Source: Candidatus Saccharibacteria bacterium UBA2866
GTDB lineage: Bacteria > Patescibacteriota > Saccharimonadia > Saccharimonadales > Saccharimonadaceae
DNA: 29,920 nt
Assembly (NCBI GenBank): GCA_002350545.1
Contig: DEEY01000001.1
Span: forward strand, 7,744-37,663
Reading direction: 5' to 3'
Positions 7,233-14,026 of this stretch are shown one piece after another. The position numbers were made by a program, and so were the translations under genes. The notes beneath the pieces were generated by a model that worked only from the letters and a program-made list of their open reading frames with translations, had not been told where the DNA came from and searched no databases. Position 1 is the stretch's first letter. Every line of letters starts with the position of its first letter.

Positions 7233-8669
7233 TCATTTTCTTAATTTTATCATTTTTCGCCGAATTAGTCCAATCAAAGACGGCACCGCCACCAAACCAT
7301 ACATTAAGAACACCCACCATTGATATACCGGAATTTCAACCATAAACCACTTCATTTCTCCAAAAAACTCCACCACCAAAATATGAAAATCTAGCAGTTT
7401 CATTGCGCACCAGGAAATAACCAATTCCACTCCCGGCACCCCCGCAAAAATCCCCGTCAAAAAAACTAATCCCATCGCATAAGGTAACGTCGGCAAAATC
7501 AATAAATTTGCCACCACTGAAATCAAAGACACCGTCCCATAATAATACAACGTAATCGGTAGTGTCATCAGCGTTGCCGAAATCGTCGTTATAATTACCG
7601 ATGCAACAAAACCCGGCTTCCTTTCTCCATAAAAAAACTTCGTAAGTCTCGGCCCTACCACCATAATCCCCAAAAATGCCGCAAATGACAGCAGCCACCC
7701 TAGATTAATAATAAAACTAGGATTTAACATCAACGTAAACGCCGCCACTATCAATATCAACCGCCAAGCCGCAAATTCCCTCCCCACGTACCATGCAAAT
7801 AAAGATAATATCACCATCACGCCTGCTCGCAATATCGACGGTGTCCATCCCACCATACTCATAAAAAATACCGTAAATAGCACCGAAAACACTAGCCCCG
7901 AAAACCGCGACAATCTACCAAATATCTTTCGTGCTACTTCCACCAATATCGATAAATGTGCTCCCGATGCCACTACAATATGCACTAATCCCACCGTTCT
8001 TAAATCTTCACTCAAATCATCCGATAGTCCCGTTTTCATACCAAGCAAATACGATAGCCCTAGCGATGACTCCTTTTCCGGCATCAACCCAGCAATTCTC
8101 TCCGCAAACCAATCCCTCACCCTCAAAATTAAACCTCCCGGCTCCGGTCTCTTAACCTTTATCACCTTAGGTTTATACATATACCCCGCATATGTCCCAA
8201 AACCTTCTAACATTTTCCCAGCCACCGTCACCTCGTCAGCTCGCTTTATCTCTGCTTTACTTAGAGTCATATAAATACTTCCCCGCGCATCAATACCTTC
8301 TTCTCCAAATTTTAAGCTTCCCAGCTTCAGCTTCAATTCTCCATCATCCTCTTCCGGATCACCCACCACTACACCTGTCACCACTACCTCTTTGCCATAT
8401 AGCTGCCGAATATAATCCTGCCCATATAATTCTGCTGACACCCTAAACCACGCCAAAATCATTCCCATTATCAACGCTACGCCCACAAAAACTGCTCGCG
8501 GAAAAATATAAATCAAAACCAACACCACTACCGCAAAACCCACCCACACCACCGACGCAAAATAATTAATTCGAAATACCATTCCCAACACCACGCCGGC
8601 AATCACCCCCACACATAAAACCACTACAAAATACGATTGGTGTATAAATCTCCCAAGTTTCTTCAGCAT
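7233..8669 (-). CDS. comEC: ComEC/Rec2 competence channel, without beta-lactamase-like domain
   Basis: This 478-residue multi-pass membrane protein is the DNA-uptake channel of natural transformation, moving single-stranded DNA into the cytoplasm. It has N-terminal membrane helices (residues about 13-70), an extracellular OB-like region with VVTGVVVGDPEEDDGELKLKL near 90-110, and the Competence domain: GLSYLLGMKTGLSDDLSEDLRTVGLVHIVVASGAHLSIL, then a run of helices ending at MYGLVAVPSLIGLI. Classical ComEC proteins exceed 700 residues and end in a metallo-beta-lactamase-like domain, which is absent here. Neither a TATAAT box nor a convincing ribosome-binding site is visible before the ATG, so the exact start is less certain. 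It precedes yebC on the same strand. Confidence 0.9.
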   Translation of the reverse strand: MLKKLGRFIHQSYFVVVLCVGVIAGVVLGMVFRINYFASVVWVGFAVVVLVLIYIFPRAVFVGVALIMGMILAWFRVSAELYGQDYIRQLYGKEVVVTGVVVGDPEEDDGELKLKLGSLKFGEEGIDARGSIYMTLSKAEIKRADEVTVAGKMLEGFGTYAGYMYKPKVIKVKRPEPGGLILRVRDWFAERIAGLMPEKESSLGLSYLLGMKTGLSDDLSEDLRTVGLVHIVVASGAHLSILVEVARKIFGRLSRFSGLVFSVLFTVFFMSMVGWTPSILRAGVMVILSLFAWYVGREFAAWRLILIVAAFTLMLNPSFIINLGWLLSFAAFLGIMVVGPRLTKFFYGERKPGFVASVIITTISATLMTLPITLYYYGTVSLISVVANLLILPTLPYAMGLVFLTGIFAGVPGVELVISWCAMKLLDFHILVVEFFGEMKWFMVEIPVYQWWVFLMYGLVAVPSLIGLIRRKMIKLRK

Positions 8670-8732
8670 GCGCCCACCCTAGCACACCCCTGTCGCTTTT
8701 ACAACCCCCCACTACCAAAACCCCATAAAATA

Positions 8733-8741
8733 TGGTATAAT
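8733..8741 (+). promoter_or_regulatory. Extended -10 promoter of the tRNA-Arg pair
   Basis: TGG-TATAAT with 8 nt to the first base of the first tRNA-Arg. The second tRNA starts 10 nt after the first ends, so both are likely on one transcript. Confidence 0.65.
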
Positions 8742-8749
8742 AAATCCAT

Positions 8750-8826
8750 GCACCGGTAGCTCAGTGGATTAGAGCACTTGTCTTCGGAACAAGGGGTCGT
8801 GGGTTCGAATCCCTCCCGGTGTACCA
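8750..8826 (+). tRNA. tRNA-Arg (anticodon TCG)
   Basis: The acceptor GCACCGG pairs with CCGGTGT (G-U at the first pair), followed by A and an encoded CCA. The anticodon arm CTTGT-CTTCGGA-ACAAG carries TCG, reading CGA. The T arm GTGGG-TTCGAAT-CCCTC has one T-T mismatch in its stem. Confidence 0.93.
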
Positions 8827-8836
8827 TTTTTGTTCT

Positions 8837-8895
<59 letters not shown>

Positions 8896-8913
<18 letters not shown>

Positions 8914-9002
8914 AATAAACCAAAGTAAAGTTTGCTTTGGTTTGGTTTATTTGTAGCCCGACTAAGATCCTTATCGTGTCGGGTGTACCAAATAAATCAA
9001 AG
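8896..9002. repeat. Inverted and direct duplication of the tRNA-Arg 3' end
   Basis: The last part of tRNA-Arg(CCG) plus flank (8896-8919, 24 nt) recurs exactly at 8973-8996, and the match continues with one mismatch to 8925/9002. Between them, TTTGGTTTATTTG at 8941-8953 is the exact reverse complement of 8912-8924 and continues imperfectly to 8962 as an inverted copy of the tRNA end. The order is direct, inverted, direct. Integration at tRNA genes leaves direct copies; the inverted copy is more like a template-switch product. No integrase is present in the window. Confidence 0.8.
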
Positions 9003-9010
9003 CACAAAAA

Positions 9011-9087
9011 TGGTAGTACCGGCTGGAATTGAACCAGCGACCTTGGGCTTATGAGTCCCACGCTCTAACCAACTGAGCTACGGTACC
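9011..9087 (-). tRNA. tRNA with CAT anticodon (probably tRNA-Met)
   Basis: The minus strand gives acceptor GGTACCG pairing with CGGTACT, discriminator A and an encoded CCA. The anticodon loop is CTCATAA, and the T arm is GCTGG-TTCAATT-CCAGC. The anticodon stem has three G-C pairs as in initiators, but there is an A-G mismatch beside the loop and a 1-72 G-U pair, so elongator Met is preferred. A tRNA-Ile2 whose C34 is modified to lysidine cannot be ruled out. Confidence 0.9.
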
Positions 9088-9097
9088 ACATGGGGTT

Positions 9098-9103
9098 ATT
9101 ATA
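9098..9103 (-). promoter_or_regulatory. -10 box of the CAT-anticodon tRNA
   Basis: The minus strand reads GGG-TATAAT, 10 nt before the mature 5' end of the tRNA. There is no TGN extension. Confidence 0.5.
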
Positions 9104-9142
9104 CCCCAAATTCAGAGAAATAACAAGTGATCAGAATAATTG

Positions 9143-11764
9143 TTACCTATTATAAATACTCTTTCTTTTGCGAATTCTATTGACTGTGTATAGTCCAACA
9201 GGAATTACTATTATTACTGCTTCAATAATCCATATATTTGAAGAAGTTATATTCCCTTTAGAATCTTCTGATACGAAACCAGTATCAGGTACAGGCATTT
9301 CAACACTGAATGATTCAGATTCATTATTCAAATCAGTATGAGCTATTAACAATTGATCGCCAAGATATAGGCTTTCGAAAATAATTAGCTCTGAGCCAGC
9401 CAAACCGGTAGTATTAAGAGGATAAAACATTTCAATTTCGCCACAGGTCTCCTCTGGAGTTATCGTAGCTATTTGTTCAATAGGCTCTCCATTAATTAGC
9501 AACTCGCTACCAGTCTTTTTATCAATAATTCTACCTTTAATAGTATATTCTAGCCCAGTTTTCAAACAATACTTAACGGTATCTTTGACCACGGTTTCGG
9601 AGTCATAAGGCAAGATTTTTTCATTAGTTTCATTGTTCACCGCATATGTCTCTAAGCTAATGATACCCACCGTCTGCGACTCATCCTCAATATCTTCATG
9701 CTTAGTCATTAACTCGTCTTTATAATACAAGTATTCAAAGACTACAACTTCTTTACCAGCTAATTCTGAAGTGTCAACGTTAAAAAGCATTTCAGCTTCG
9801 CCGCAATCTTCAGTCGGCTTGACATCGATAGATTGTTCCACCGGTTGACCATTAACCAAAAGCTTTTCTCCCGTTGTCTTATCCATAAGTACTCCCTTAA
9901 TCGTAAAGCTAATATTCTTCTTACCACAATATGAAATTTTGTCCTTAATGACGGATTGCTCATTTGCTTCAACATATTTATCACCATCCGCACCATCAGA
10001 AGCAGCAGTTTCAATAGTAAACTTTTTACAAGTATTCTCCCAATCACCTAAATCAACAACCGTCCCGTGTTCAGTAATTTGAACAGTGGCTTTTTGATTA
10101 ATAATGTTGGTACAGAATATATTTCCTTCACATTTTAATTCCTGAATAATATATCTTCCATAAGGCAACGCACCCAGATTATCTCTAACACTTAGTTTAT
10201 TACCATTCTTATCTAGGCCAAACCAACTACCATATCCAGCATATGTAATTATTTCATCAACTGCTTCATTGTATGGTTCATCATAGCCATTCGTATTAAA
10301 TGAATGTATATTAGCGCTCGTATCAACTACCCCATTCTGATCAGACACAACTATATGCGTTTCCTTAATATTATAATTACTGTCTATAGAGGAAATGCTG
10401 AACAGGGTGTTCTTCATTAATCTATTATTATCTTTATCTCTTTTTGTAAATTTGATGTCACCCCGTATAGGTTGATTCTCGAAAGAATATGTAACTTCTG
10501 CACTGTTGCTAGTCGGTATATTAATTATTTTTTCAGTGTTATCAAGTACATAACCAGTTGCAGCAGCAGTCTCCACGAGCCCATAAGAACCGTAAGGGAG
10601 ACTATTAACAGCAAAACTACATTCATCTGTAGATAACACTTTAGTCATAATCTCTTCTCCACTAGCAATAATCCTATTCTGGAAGAAAATACTATTTGCC
10701 GAACGATTAAATAGTTTCAAAGTAGTACCCGCAAAACTCAACTCCCCAATATTTACGCAGGTACCTGTTTCTTTATCGATCTTATTAACTGTTAAGTTAC
10801 CTCGTTTAACAGTGTTGAGAAAATCTAATACTGTGCCTGCTGGACTCGGCTTCGCTGATTGACTAGAAGCCGTAAGGTCATAATAGGCATTGCTTCCACT
10901 CTCTACAACGGTATAAGTTGCACTGGTATCTAAACCACTAAAAGTAACACTATTTGCGCCCCCCGAAAGAGTTTTCGAATCCACCGGAGTAGAACCATTA
11001 TAAAGCGTAAAGGTAATTCCGTCAAAGTTGCCATTACCCTGAGCAATGCATGCATGAGGGTTGGTATTATTATAGATTTCGACATCACATTTGTTAACAG
11101 TTATGGAACCGGTCGGCTCAATCCAAACTATATCTTGCTTCAACTCTCCACCCTTAACATAATATAGTATATAGTTCTTAGCCATTTGCCAAGAAGGATC
11201 ATTATTATTAATCAAACTAGGTAATATAACATTCTTTGCATCTTTAACTTTTTGCTTTTCCCCTCCTTCAAGGCCTTCATAATCCTTATCATAAATTGCT
11301 CCGATTACCGCATGAGTAAAGGTGTAAAGTCTTATCGATTCACTGTTTCCCCAATAGCTATCATTCTTAATATTGCTAAACAATAGGTTTCGCGCATTCG
11401 CAGTATATGCATTATCATTCTCTCTAATATACATCATCAACTTTATACTATTATATTTACCGCCCTCATTAATAATATGCGCTTGTTTATCACCTTGATA
11501 ACTATCTAAATCTGGTTGCGCACAATAAGCATCATAAGTAACACCGTCAGGAACATCGACTTTATGCCAATGTGTACCATAATCACCATATGGATAAATA
11601 GTACCATTATTATGAACGTGCACGGTAGCTCCGTCCTGAGTATAAGCATTACTATCTTGTTGATCCTTTATAAGAAAAATACTCGCCGTCAAAGAAACAG
11701 CAGCAACAACGGCCGTCATAATGAACAACCGTGCAATATTCTTTTTTTGTGATAAACGCAACAT
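9143..11764 (-). CDS. Large surface adhesin with Cna-B-like and VaFE (T-Q ester) domains and sorting-type tail
   Basis: This 873-residue protein has an N-terminal signal/anchor helix (about 13-32), an N-terminal head, several Cna-B/SpaA-like beta domains (for example GSITVNKCDVEI, GNLTVNKIDKETG, GDIKFTKRDKDNNRLM) and two VaFE repeats near the end, recognisable by VVVFEYLYYKDELMTKHEDI and LIIFESLYLGDQLLIAHTDL. It ends in VPDTGF, a hydrophobic helix and RKRK, a sortase-like cell-wall sorting arrangement. The head contains YCAQP (Cys81) and TFTHAVIGAIY (148-158), positions reminiscent of thioester adhesin domains, with His where the reactive Gln would be. Probable role: attachment to the host cell or to surfaces. 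It has a classical promoter and a GGAA ribosome-binding site, unlike the leaderless genes nearby, and its strand composition is less C-biased than its neighbours, suggesting transfer. Confidence 0.88.
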   Translation of the reverse strand: MLRLSQKKNIARLFIMTAVVAAVSLTASIFLIKDQQDSNAYTQDGATVHVHNNGTIYPYGDYGTHWHKVDVPDGVTYDAYCAQPDLDSYQGDKQAHIINEGGKYNSIKLMMYIRENDNAYTANARNLLFSNIKNDSYWGNSESIRLYTFTHAVIGAIYDKDYEGLEGGEKQKVKDAKNVILPSLINNNDPSWQMAKNYILYYVKGGELKQDIVWIEPTGSITVNKCDVEIYNNTNPHACIAQGNGNFDGITFTLYNGSTPVDSKTLSGGANSVTFSGLDTSATYTVVESGSNAYYDLTASSQSAKPSPAGTVLDFLNTVKRGNLTVNKIDKETGTCVNIGELSFAGTTLKLFNRSANSIFFQNRIIASGEEIMTKVLSTDECSFAVNSLPYGSYGLVETAAATGYVLDNTEKIINIPTSNSAEVTYSFENQPIRGDIKFTKRDKDNNRLMKNTLFSISSIDSNYNIKETHIVVSDQNGVVDTSANIHSFNTNGYDEPYNEAVDEIITYAGYGSWFGLDKNGNKLSVRDNLGALPYGRYIIQELKCEGNIFCTNIINQKATVQITEHGTVVDLGDWENTCKKFTIETAASDGADGDKYVEANEQSVIKDKISYCGKKNISFTIKGVLMDKTTGEKLLVNGQPVEQSIDVKPTEDCGEAEMLFNVDTSELAGKEVVVFEYLYYKDELMTKHEDIEDESQTVGIISLETYAVNNETNEKILPYDSETVVKDTVKYCLKTGLEYTIKGRIIDKKTGSELLINGEPIEQIATITPEETCGEIEMFYPLNTTGLAGSELIIFESLYLGDQLLIAHTDLNNESESFSVEMPVPDTGFVSEDSKGNITSSNIWIIEAVIIVIPVGLYTVNRIRKRKSIYNR

Positions 11765-11806
11765 TTTATGTTCCTTTTTTGTTTTTGTATAACCTATTGT
11801 ACCCCT

Positions 11807-11835
11807 ATGATACTACTTATTCTAAAAAAAGTCAA
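11807..11835 (-). promoter_or_regulatory. Classical -35/-10 promoter of the adhesin gene
   Basis: On the minus strand TTGACT (11830-11835) is followed by exactly 17 nt and TATCAT (11807-11812). This leaves a leader of about 35 nt with a GGAA ribosome-binding site. Confidence 0.6.
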
Positions 11836-11853
11836 GACCGTCTTTCTTGAATA

Positions 11854-11862
11854 TGTTATAAT
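11854..11862 (+). promoter_or_regulatory. Extended -10 promoter of the pilin-like gene
   Basis: TGT-TATAAT followed by 6 A residues and the ATG at 11869, so the transcript is probably leaderless. Confidence 0.65.
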
Positions 11863-11868
11863 AAAAAA

Positions 11869-12258
11869 ATGAACAAGAAACAAGGTTTTACTATTCTAGA
11901 AATAATTGTCGTTGGCGCTTTTGCCGGCCTCCTTCTTATTTTATTTTTCGTCCAAAAATCCAACATTGACGCCATGAATCGCGATGAGCAGAGAAAAACC
12001 GCCATCAATGCTATGTATTATGCCCTCGAGGAAGATTTCTACAAAGAACATCAATACTACCCCGAACAAATCTCCGAAGAAAACTTAAAAGTCGTTGACC
12101 CTGCTCTCTGGACCGACCCTTCCGGTTATAATCTCGGCGATCCCGAAAGCTCCTATTCCTACACTCCGGCCAACTGTAAAGACGGCAAATGCAAAGAATA
12201 CACCCTAAAAGCTAATCTCGAAAAAGAAGACACCTACCTCAAATACAATCGCAATTAA
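11869..12258 (+). CDS. Type IV pilin-like protein (prepilin)
   Basis: The 129-residue product begins MNKKQG-FTILEIIVV, a class III prepilin signal: a short basic leader, Gly6 at the cleavage site, Phe at mature position 1 and Glu at mature position 5, then a hydrophobic helix to about residue 28. PilD-type peptidase would cleave after Gly6. The remaining domain is small and polar, with one Cys pair (NCKDGKC) near the C terminus that may form a loop. It is most likely a minor pilin or pseudopilin of the system served by the pilB-like ATPase. No other pilus gene is adjacent. Its stop overlaps the convergent PH-domain gene by 4 nt. Confidence 0.88.
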   Translation: MNKKQGFTILEIIVVGAFAGLLLILFFVQKSNIDAMNRDEQRKTAINAMYYALEEDFYKEHQYYPEQISEENLKVVDPALWTDPSGYNLGDPESSYSYTPANCKDGKCKEYTLKANLEKEDTYLKYNRN

Positions 12259-12833
12259 TCGGTTTTCTTCTTATTCTTCTTTTTAGCATCCGACACCAAC
12301 TCTGACACCGCTTCCAAATCACTCGGTGAAATATCCGAGTATTTAAATGTATATGTCGTTTCATCACCTACAGTCGCTAATCTCAAAGTCCCAAAACCTA
12401 ACAGTCTTTGTAGGATTCCATCTTGACGAAAACTCACATCTTCTACCGATGGCAAATCAATCACATTTTTCGAAGACGACACTAACGAATTCATTACAAG
12501 CTGTATCACCCGTCTATTTGTCACATATATTTTATTACCTCGATAAGTCATTAAAGCAACCATCCCCATAATCACCGCTGCAGCAAGTAATGCCAAAAGT
12601 ATAATAAACAAAAACTTTCGCCCCATTTCATCAATCATTTCTTGTCCCAAAAGTGCCGTCAAAAATGCCAACAAAACCACAATTATTCCAAACGCCATTC
12701 CCCCAAGTATTAATAACAAACAAATTTTCGCCCGTGAAAATGCAAATTCCACATACTCACCCTCTTCCAAGCTGAGTCCCGGAAAATCTTTTTTGCTCCT
12801 CTCGTGACGGATTTTAGCTAAATTCTCGTCCAT
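12255..12833 (-). CDS. Membrane protein with bacterial PH-like (DUF304/bPH2) domain
   Basis: This 192-residue protein has a charged N terminus, two membrane helices (about 35-62 and 72-95) and then a bacterial pleckstrin-homology-type domain, seen in the pattern YRGNKIYVTNRRVIQLVMNSLVSSSKNVIDLPSVEDVSFRQ and a later GTLRLATVG strand. It ends in a lysine-rich cytoplasmic tail. Proteins of this type are common in Gram-positive and CPR genomes, and their function is mostly unknown. A ribosome-binding site AAGGAG precedes the ATG. A GGG-TATAAT box at 12859-12864 overlaps the ruvB stop codon, so it can be transcribed apart from ruvB. Confidence 0.82.
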   Translation of the reverse strand: MDENLAKIRHERSKKDFPGLSLEEGEYVEFAFSRAKICLLLILGGMAFGIIVVLLAFLTALLGQEMIDEMGRKFLFIILLALLAAAVIMGMVALMTYRGNKIYVTNRRVIQLVMNSLVSSSKNVIDLPSVEDVSFRQDGILQRLLGFGTLRLATVGDETTYTFKYSDISPSDLEAVSELVSDAKKKNKKKTD

Positions 12834-12858
12834 AATTAGCTCCTTATAGCTTTTTAAT

Positions 12859-12864
12859 ATTATA
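12859..12864 (-). promoter_or_regulatory. -10 box of the PH-domain gene
   Basis: TATAAT on the minus strand, 25 nt upstream of the ATG and overlapping the stop codon of ruvB. The leader contains AAGGAG. Confidence 0.5.
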
Positions 12865-13876
12865 CCCTATTTTTCACGTCTTGTAAATGTTTTCGCCCCT
12901 TTTCTGTGACAACTCTTCCCTTAGGCGTCCGTGCTAGTAATCCTACCTGCATCAAATATGGCTCATAAAAATCTTCAATCGTTGTCGTCTCATCTCCTGT
13001 CAAAGCCGCAATTGTGGCAAGCCCCACCGGTCTCTCACCATAGTTTTCGTACATCAACTTCAACATATTCCTATCCGCTGGATCTAACCCTAAATAATCA
13101 ATCTCCATTAAATCTAGAGCATCTTTTGCCACCGTCATGTCAATAATTCCATCCCCGTTCACGTCTGCAAAATCTCTCACTCGTTTAAAAATACGGTTTG
13201 CAATTCTTGGCGTCAGTCTAGATCTCGTCGCGAGTAGTTCAGTCGCCTCCGGTTTTATTTCTGTTTTCAAGATTCCTGCAGTCCTAGTTATAATCTGCCC
13301 AATCTCCGGCTCTTTATAATATTCTAACCGATGAATTATCCCGAATCTATCTCTCAAGGGGCCAGCCAATGACCCTGTTCTTGTTGTTGCCCCTATTACT
13401 GTAAATCGTGGCAAATCCAATCTTACCGATCGAGCCGCCGGTCCTTTCCCTATCACAATATCTAGCTTATAATCCTCCATTGCCGAATACAAAACTTCCT
13501 CCACCGCCCTACGTAATCGGTGAATTTCATCAATAAATAGCACATCTCCATCTTTTAAATTAGTCAAAATTGATGCAAGATCTCCTGCTCTTTCAATCGC
13601 TGGTCCCGAAGTCACTCTAAGAGATGCCCCTAACTCATGTGCTATCACTCCTGCCATAGTAGTTTTGCCTAGTCCCGGCGGTCCATATAATAATACATGG
13701 TCTAGTGTTGAACCATCATTTCGCTTCTTTACCGCATCAATCGCGAGTTTCAGATTGTTTTTCAAATGCTCCTGTCCAATATACTCATCAAAACTCACCG
13801 GACGAAGCGTTACTTCCATCCGCTCCTCTTCTTTATCTTCAGAAGCCATCGGCTCCACTAACCTCTCAATTGCCAT
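12860..13876 (-). CDS. ruvB: Holliday junction branch migration helicase RuvB
   Basis: The 338-residue protein is the full-length RuvB motor, which with RuvA drives branch migration of recombination junctions. Motifs: LRPVSFDEYIGQEHLK near 24-39, Walker A GPPGLGKT at 65-72, Walker B/DEIH at 116-119, ATTRTGSLAGPLRDRFG in the sensor/arginine finger region, and the C-terminal winged helix with TIEDFYEPYLMQVGLLARTPKGR. No ruvA or ruvC lies in the window. The ATG sits 6 nt after TGA-TATAAT on the minus strand, indicating a leaderless transcript. It is divergent from dnaK. Confidence 0.97.
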   Translation of the reverse strand: MAIERLVEPMASEDKEEERMEVTLRPVSFDEYIGQEHLKNNLKLAIDAVKKRNDGSTLDHVLLYGPPGLGKTTMAGVIAHELGASLRVTSGPAIERAGDLASILTNLKDGDVLFIDEIHRLRRAVEEVLYSAMEDYKLDIVIGKGPAARSVRLDLPRFTVIGATTRTGSLAGPLRDRFGIIHRLEYYKEPEIGQIITRTAGILKTEIKPEATELLATRSRLTPRIANRIFKRVRDFADVNGDGIIDMTVAKDALDLMEIDYLGLDPADRNMLKLMYENYGERPVGLATIAALTGDETTTIEDFYEPYLMQVGLLARTPKGRVVTEKGRKHLQDVKNRV

Positions 13877-13882
13877 GCCAAA

Positions 13883-13891
13883 ATTATATCA
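13883..13891 (-). promoter_or_regulatory. Extended -10 promoter of ruvB
   Basis: The minus strand reads TGA-TATAAT, then 6 nt, then ATG. It lies about 32 nt to the left of the first CIRCE element. Confidence 0.65.
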
Positions 13892-13923
13892 CATTTTTTC
13901 AAAACCATGAAACCACCCCTGTA

Positions 13924-13950
13924 TTAGCACTCTTGACACACGACTGCTAG
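13924..13950 (+). promoter_or_regulatory. CIRCE element 1 (HrcA operator, imperfect)
   Basis: TTAGCACTC, 9 nt, then GACTGCTAG: the 9-9-9 layout of the HrcA operator with two mismatches in the right half. The 9-nt spacer contains the dnaK -35 hexamer TTGACA. Confidence 0.75.
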
Positions 13951-13961
13951 CGTGCTACAAT
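13933..13961 (+). promoter_or_regulatory. dnaK promoter
   Basis: A perfect TTGACA (13933-13938), 17-nt spacer and TACAAT (13956-13961). The -35 lies inside CIRCE 1, and the predicted start near 13968 directly precedes CIRCE 2, so HrcA bound to either site would block RNA polymerase. Confidence 0.8.
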
Positions 13962-13970
13962 AGATAGTAA

Positions 13971-13997
13971 TTAGCACTCTCCCACAATGAGTGCCAA
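13971..13997 (+). promoter_or_regulatory. CIRCE element 2 (HrcA operator)
   Basis: TTAGCACTC, 9 nt, then GAGTGCCAA, with one mismatch from the consensus inverted repeat. It is located in the 5' untranslated region of dnaK, the usual place for this operator. Confidence 0.93.
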
Positions 13998-14026
13998 CGA
14001 AAAAGTAACTGAAAGGAGATTATAAT

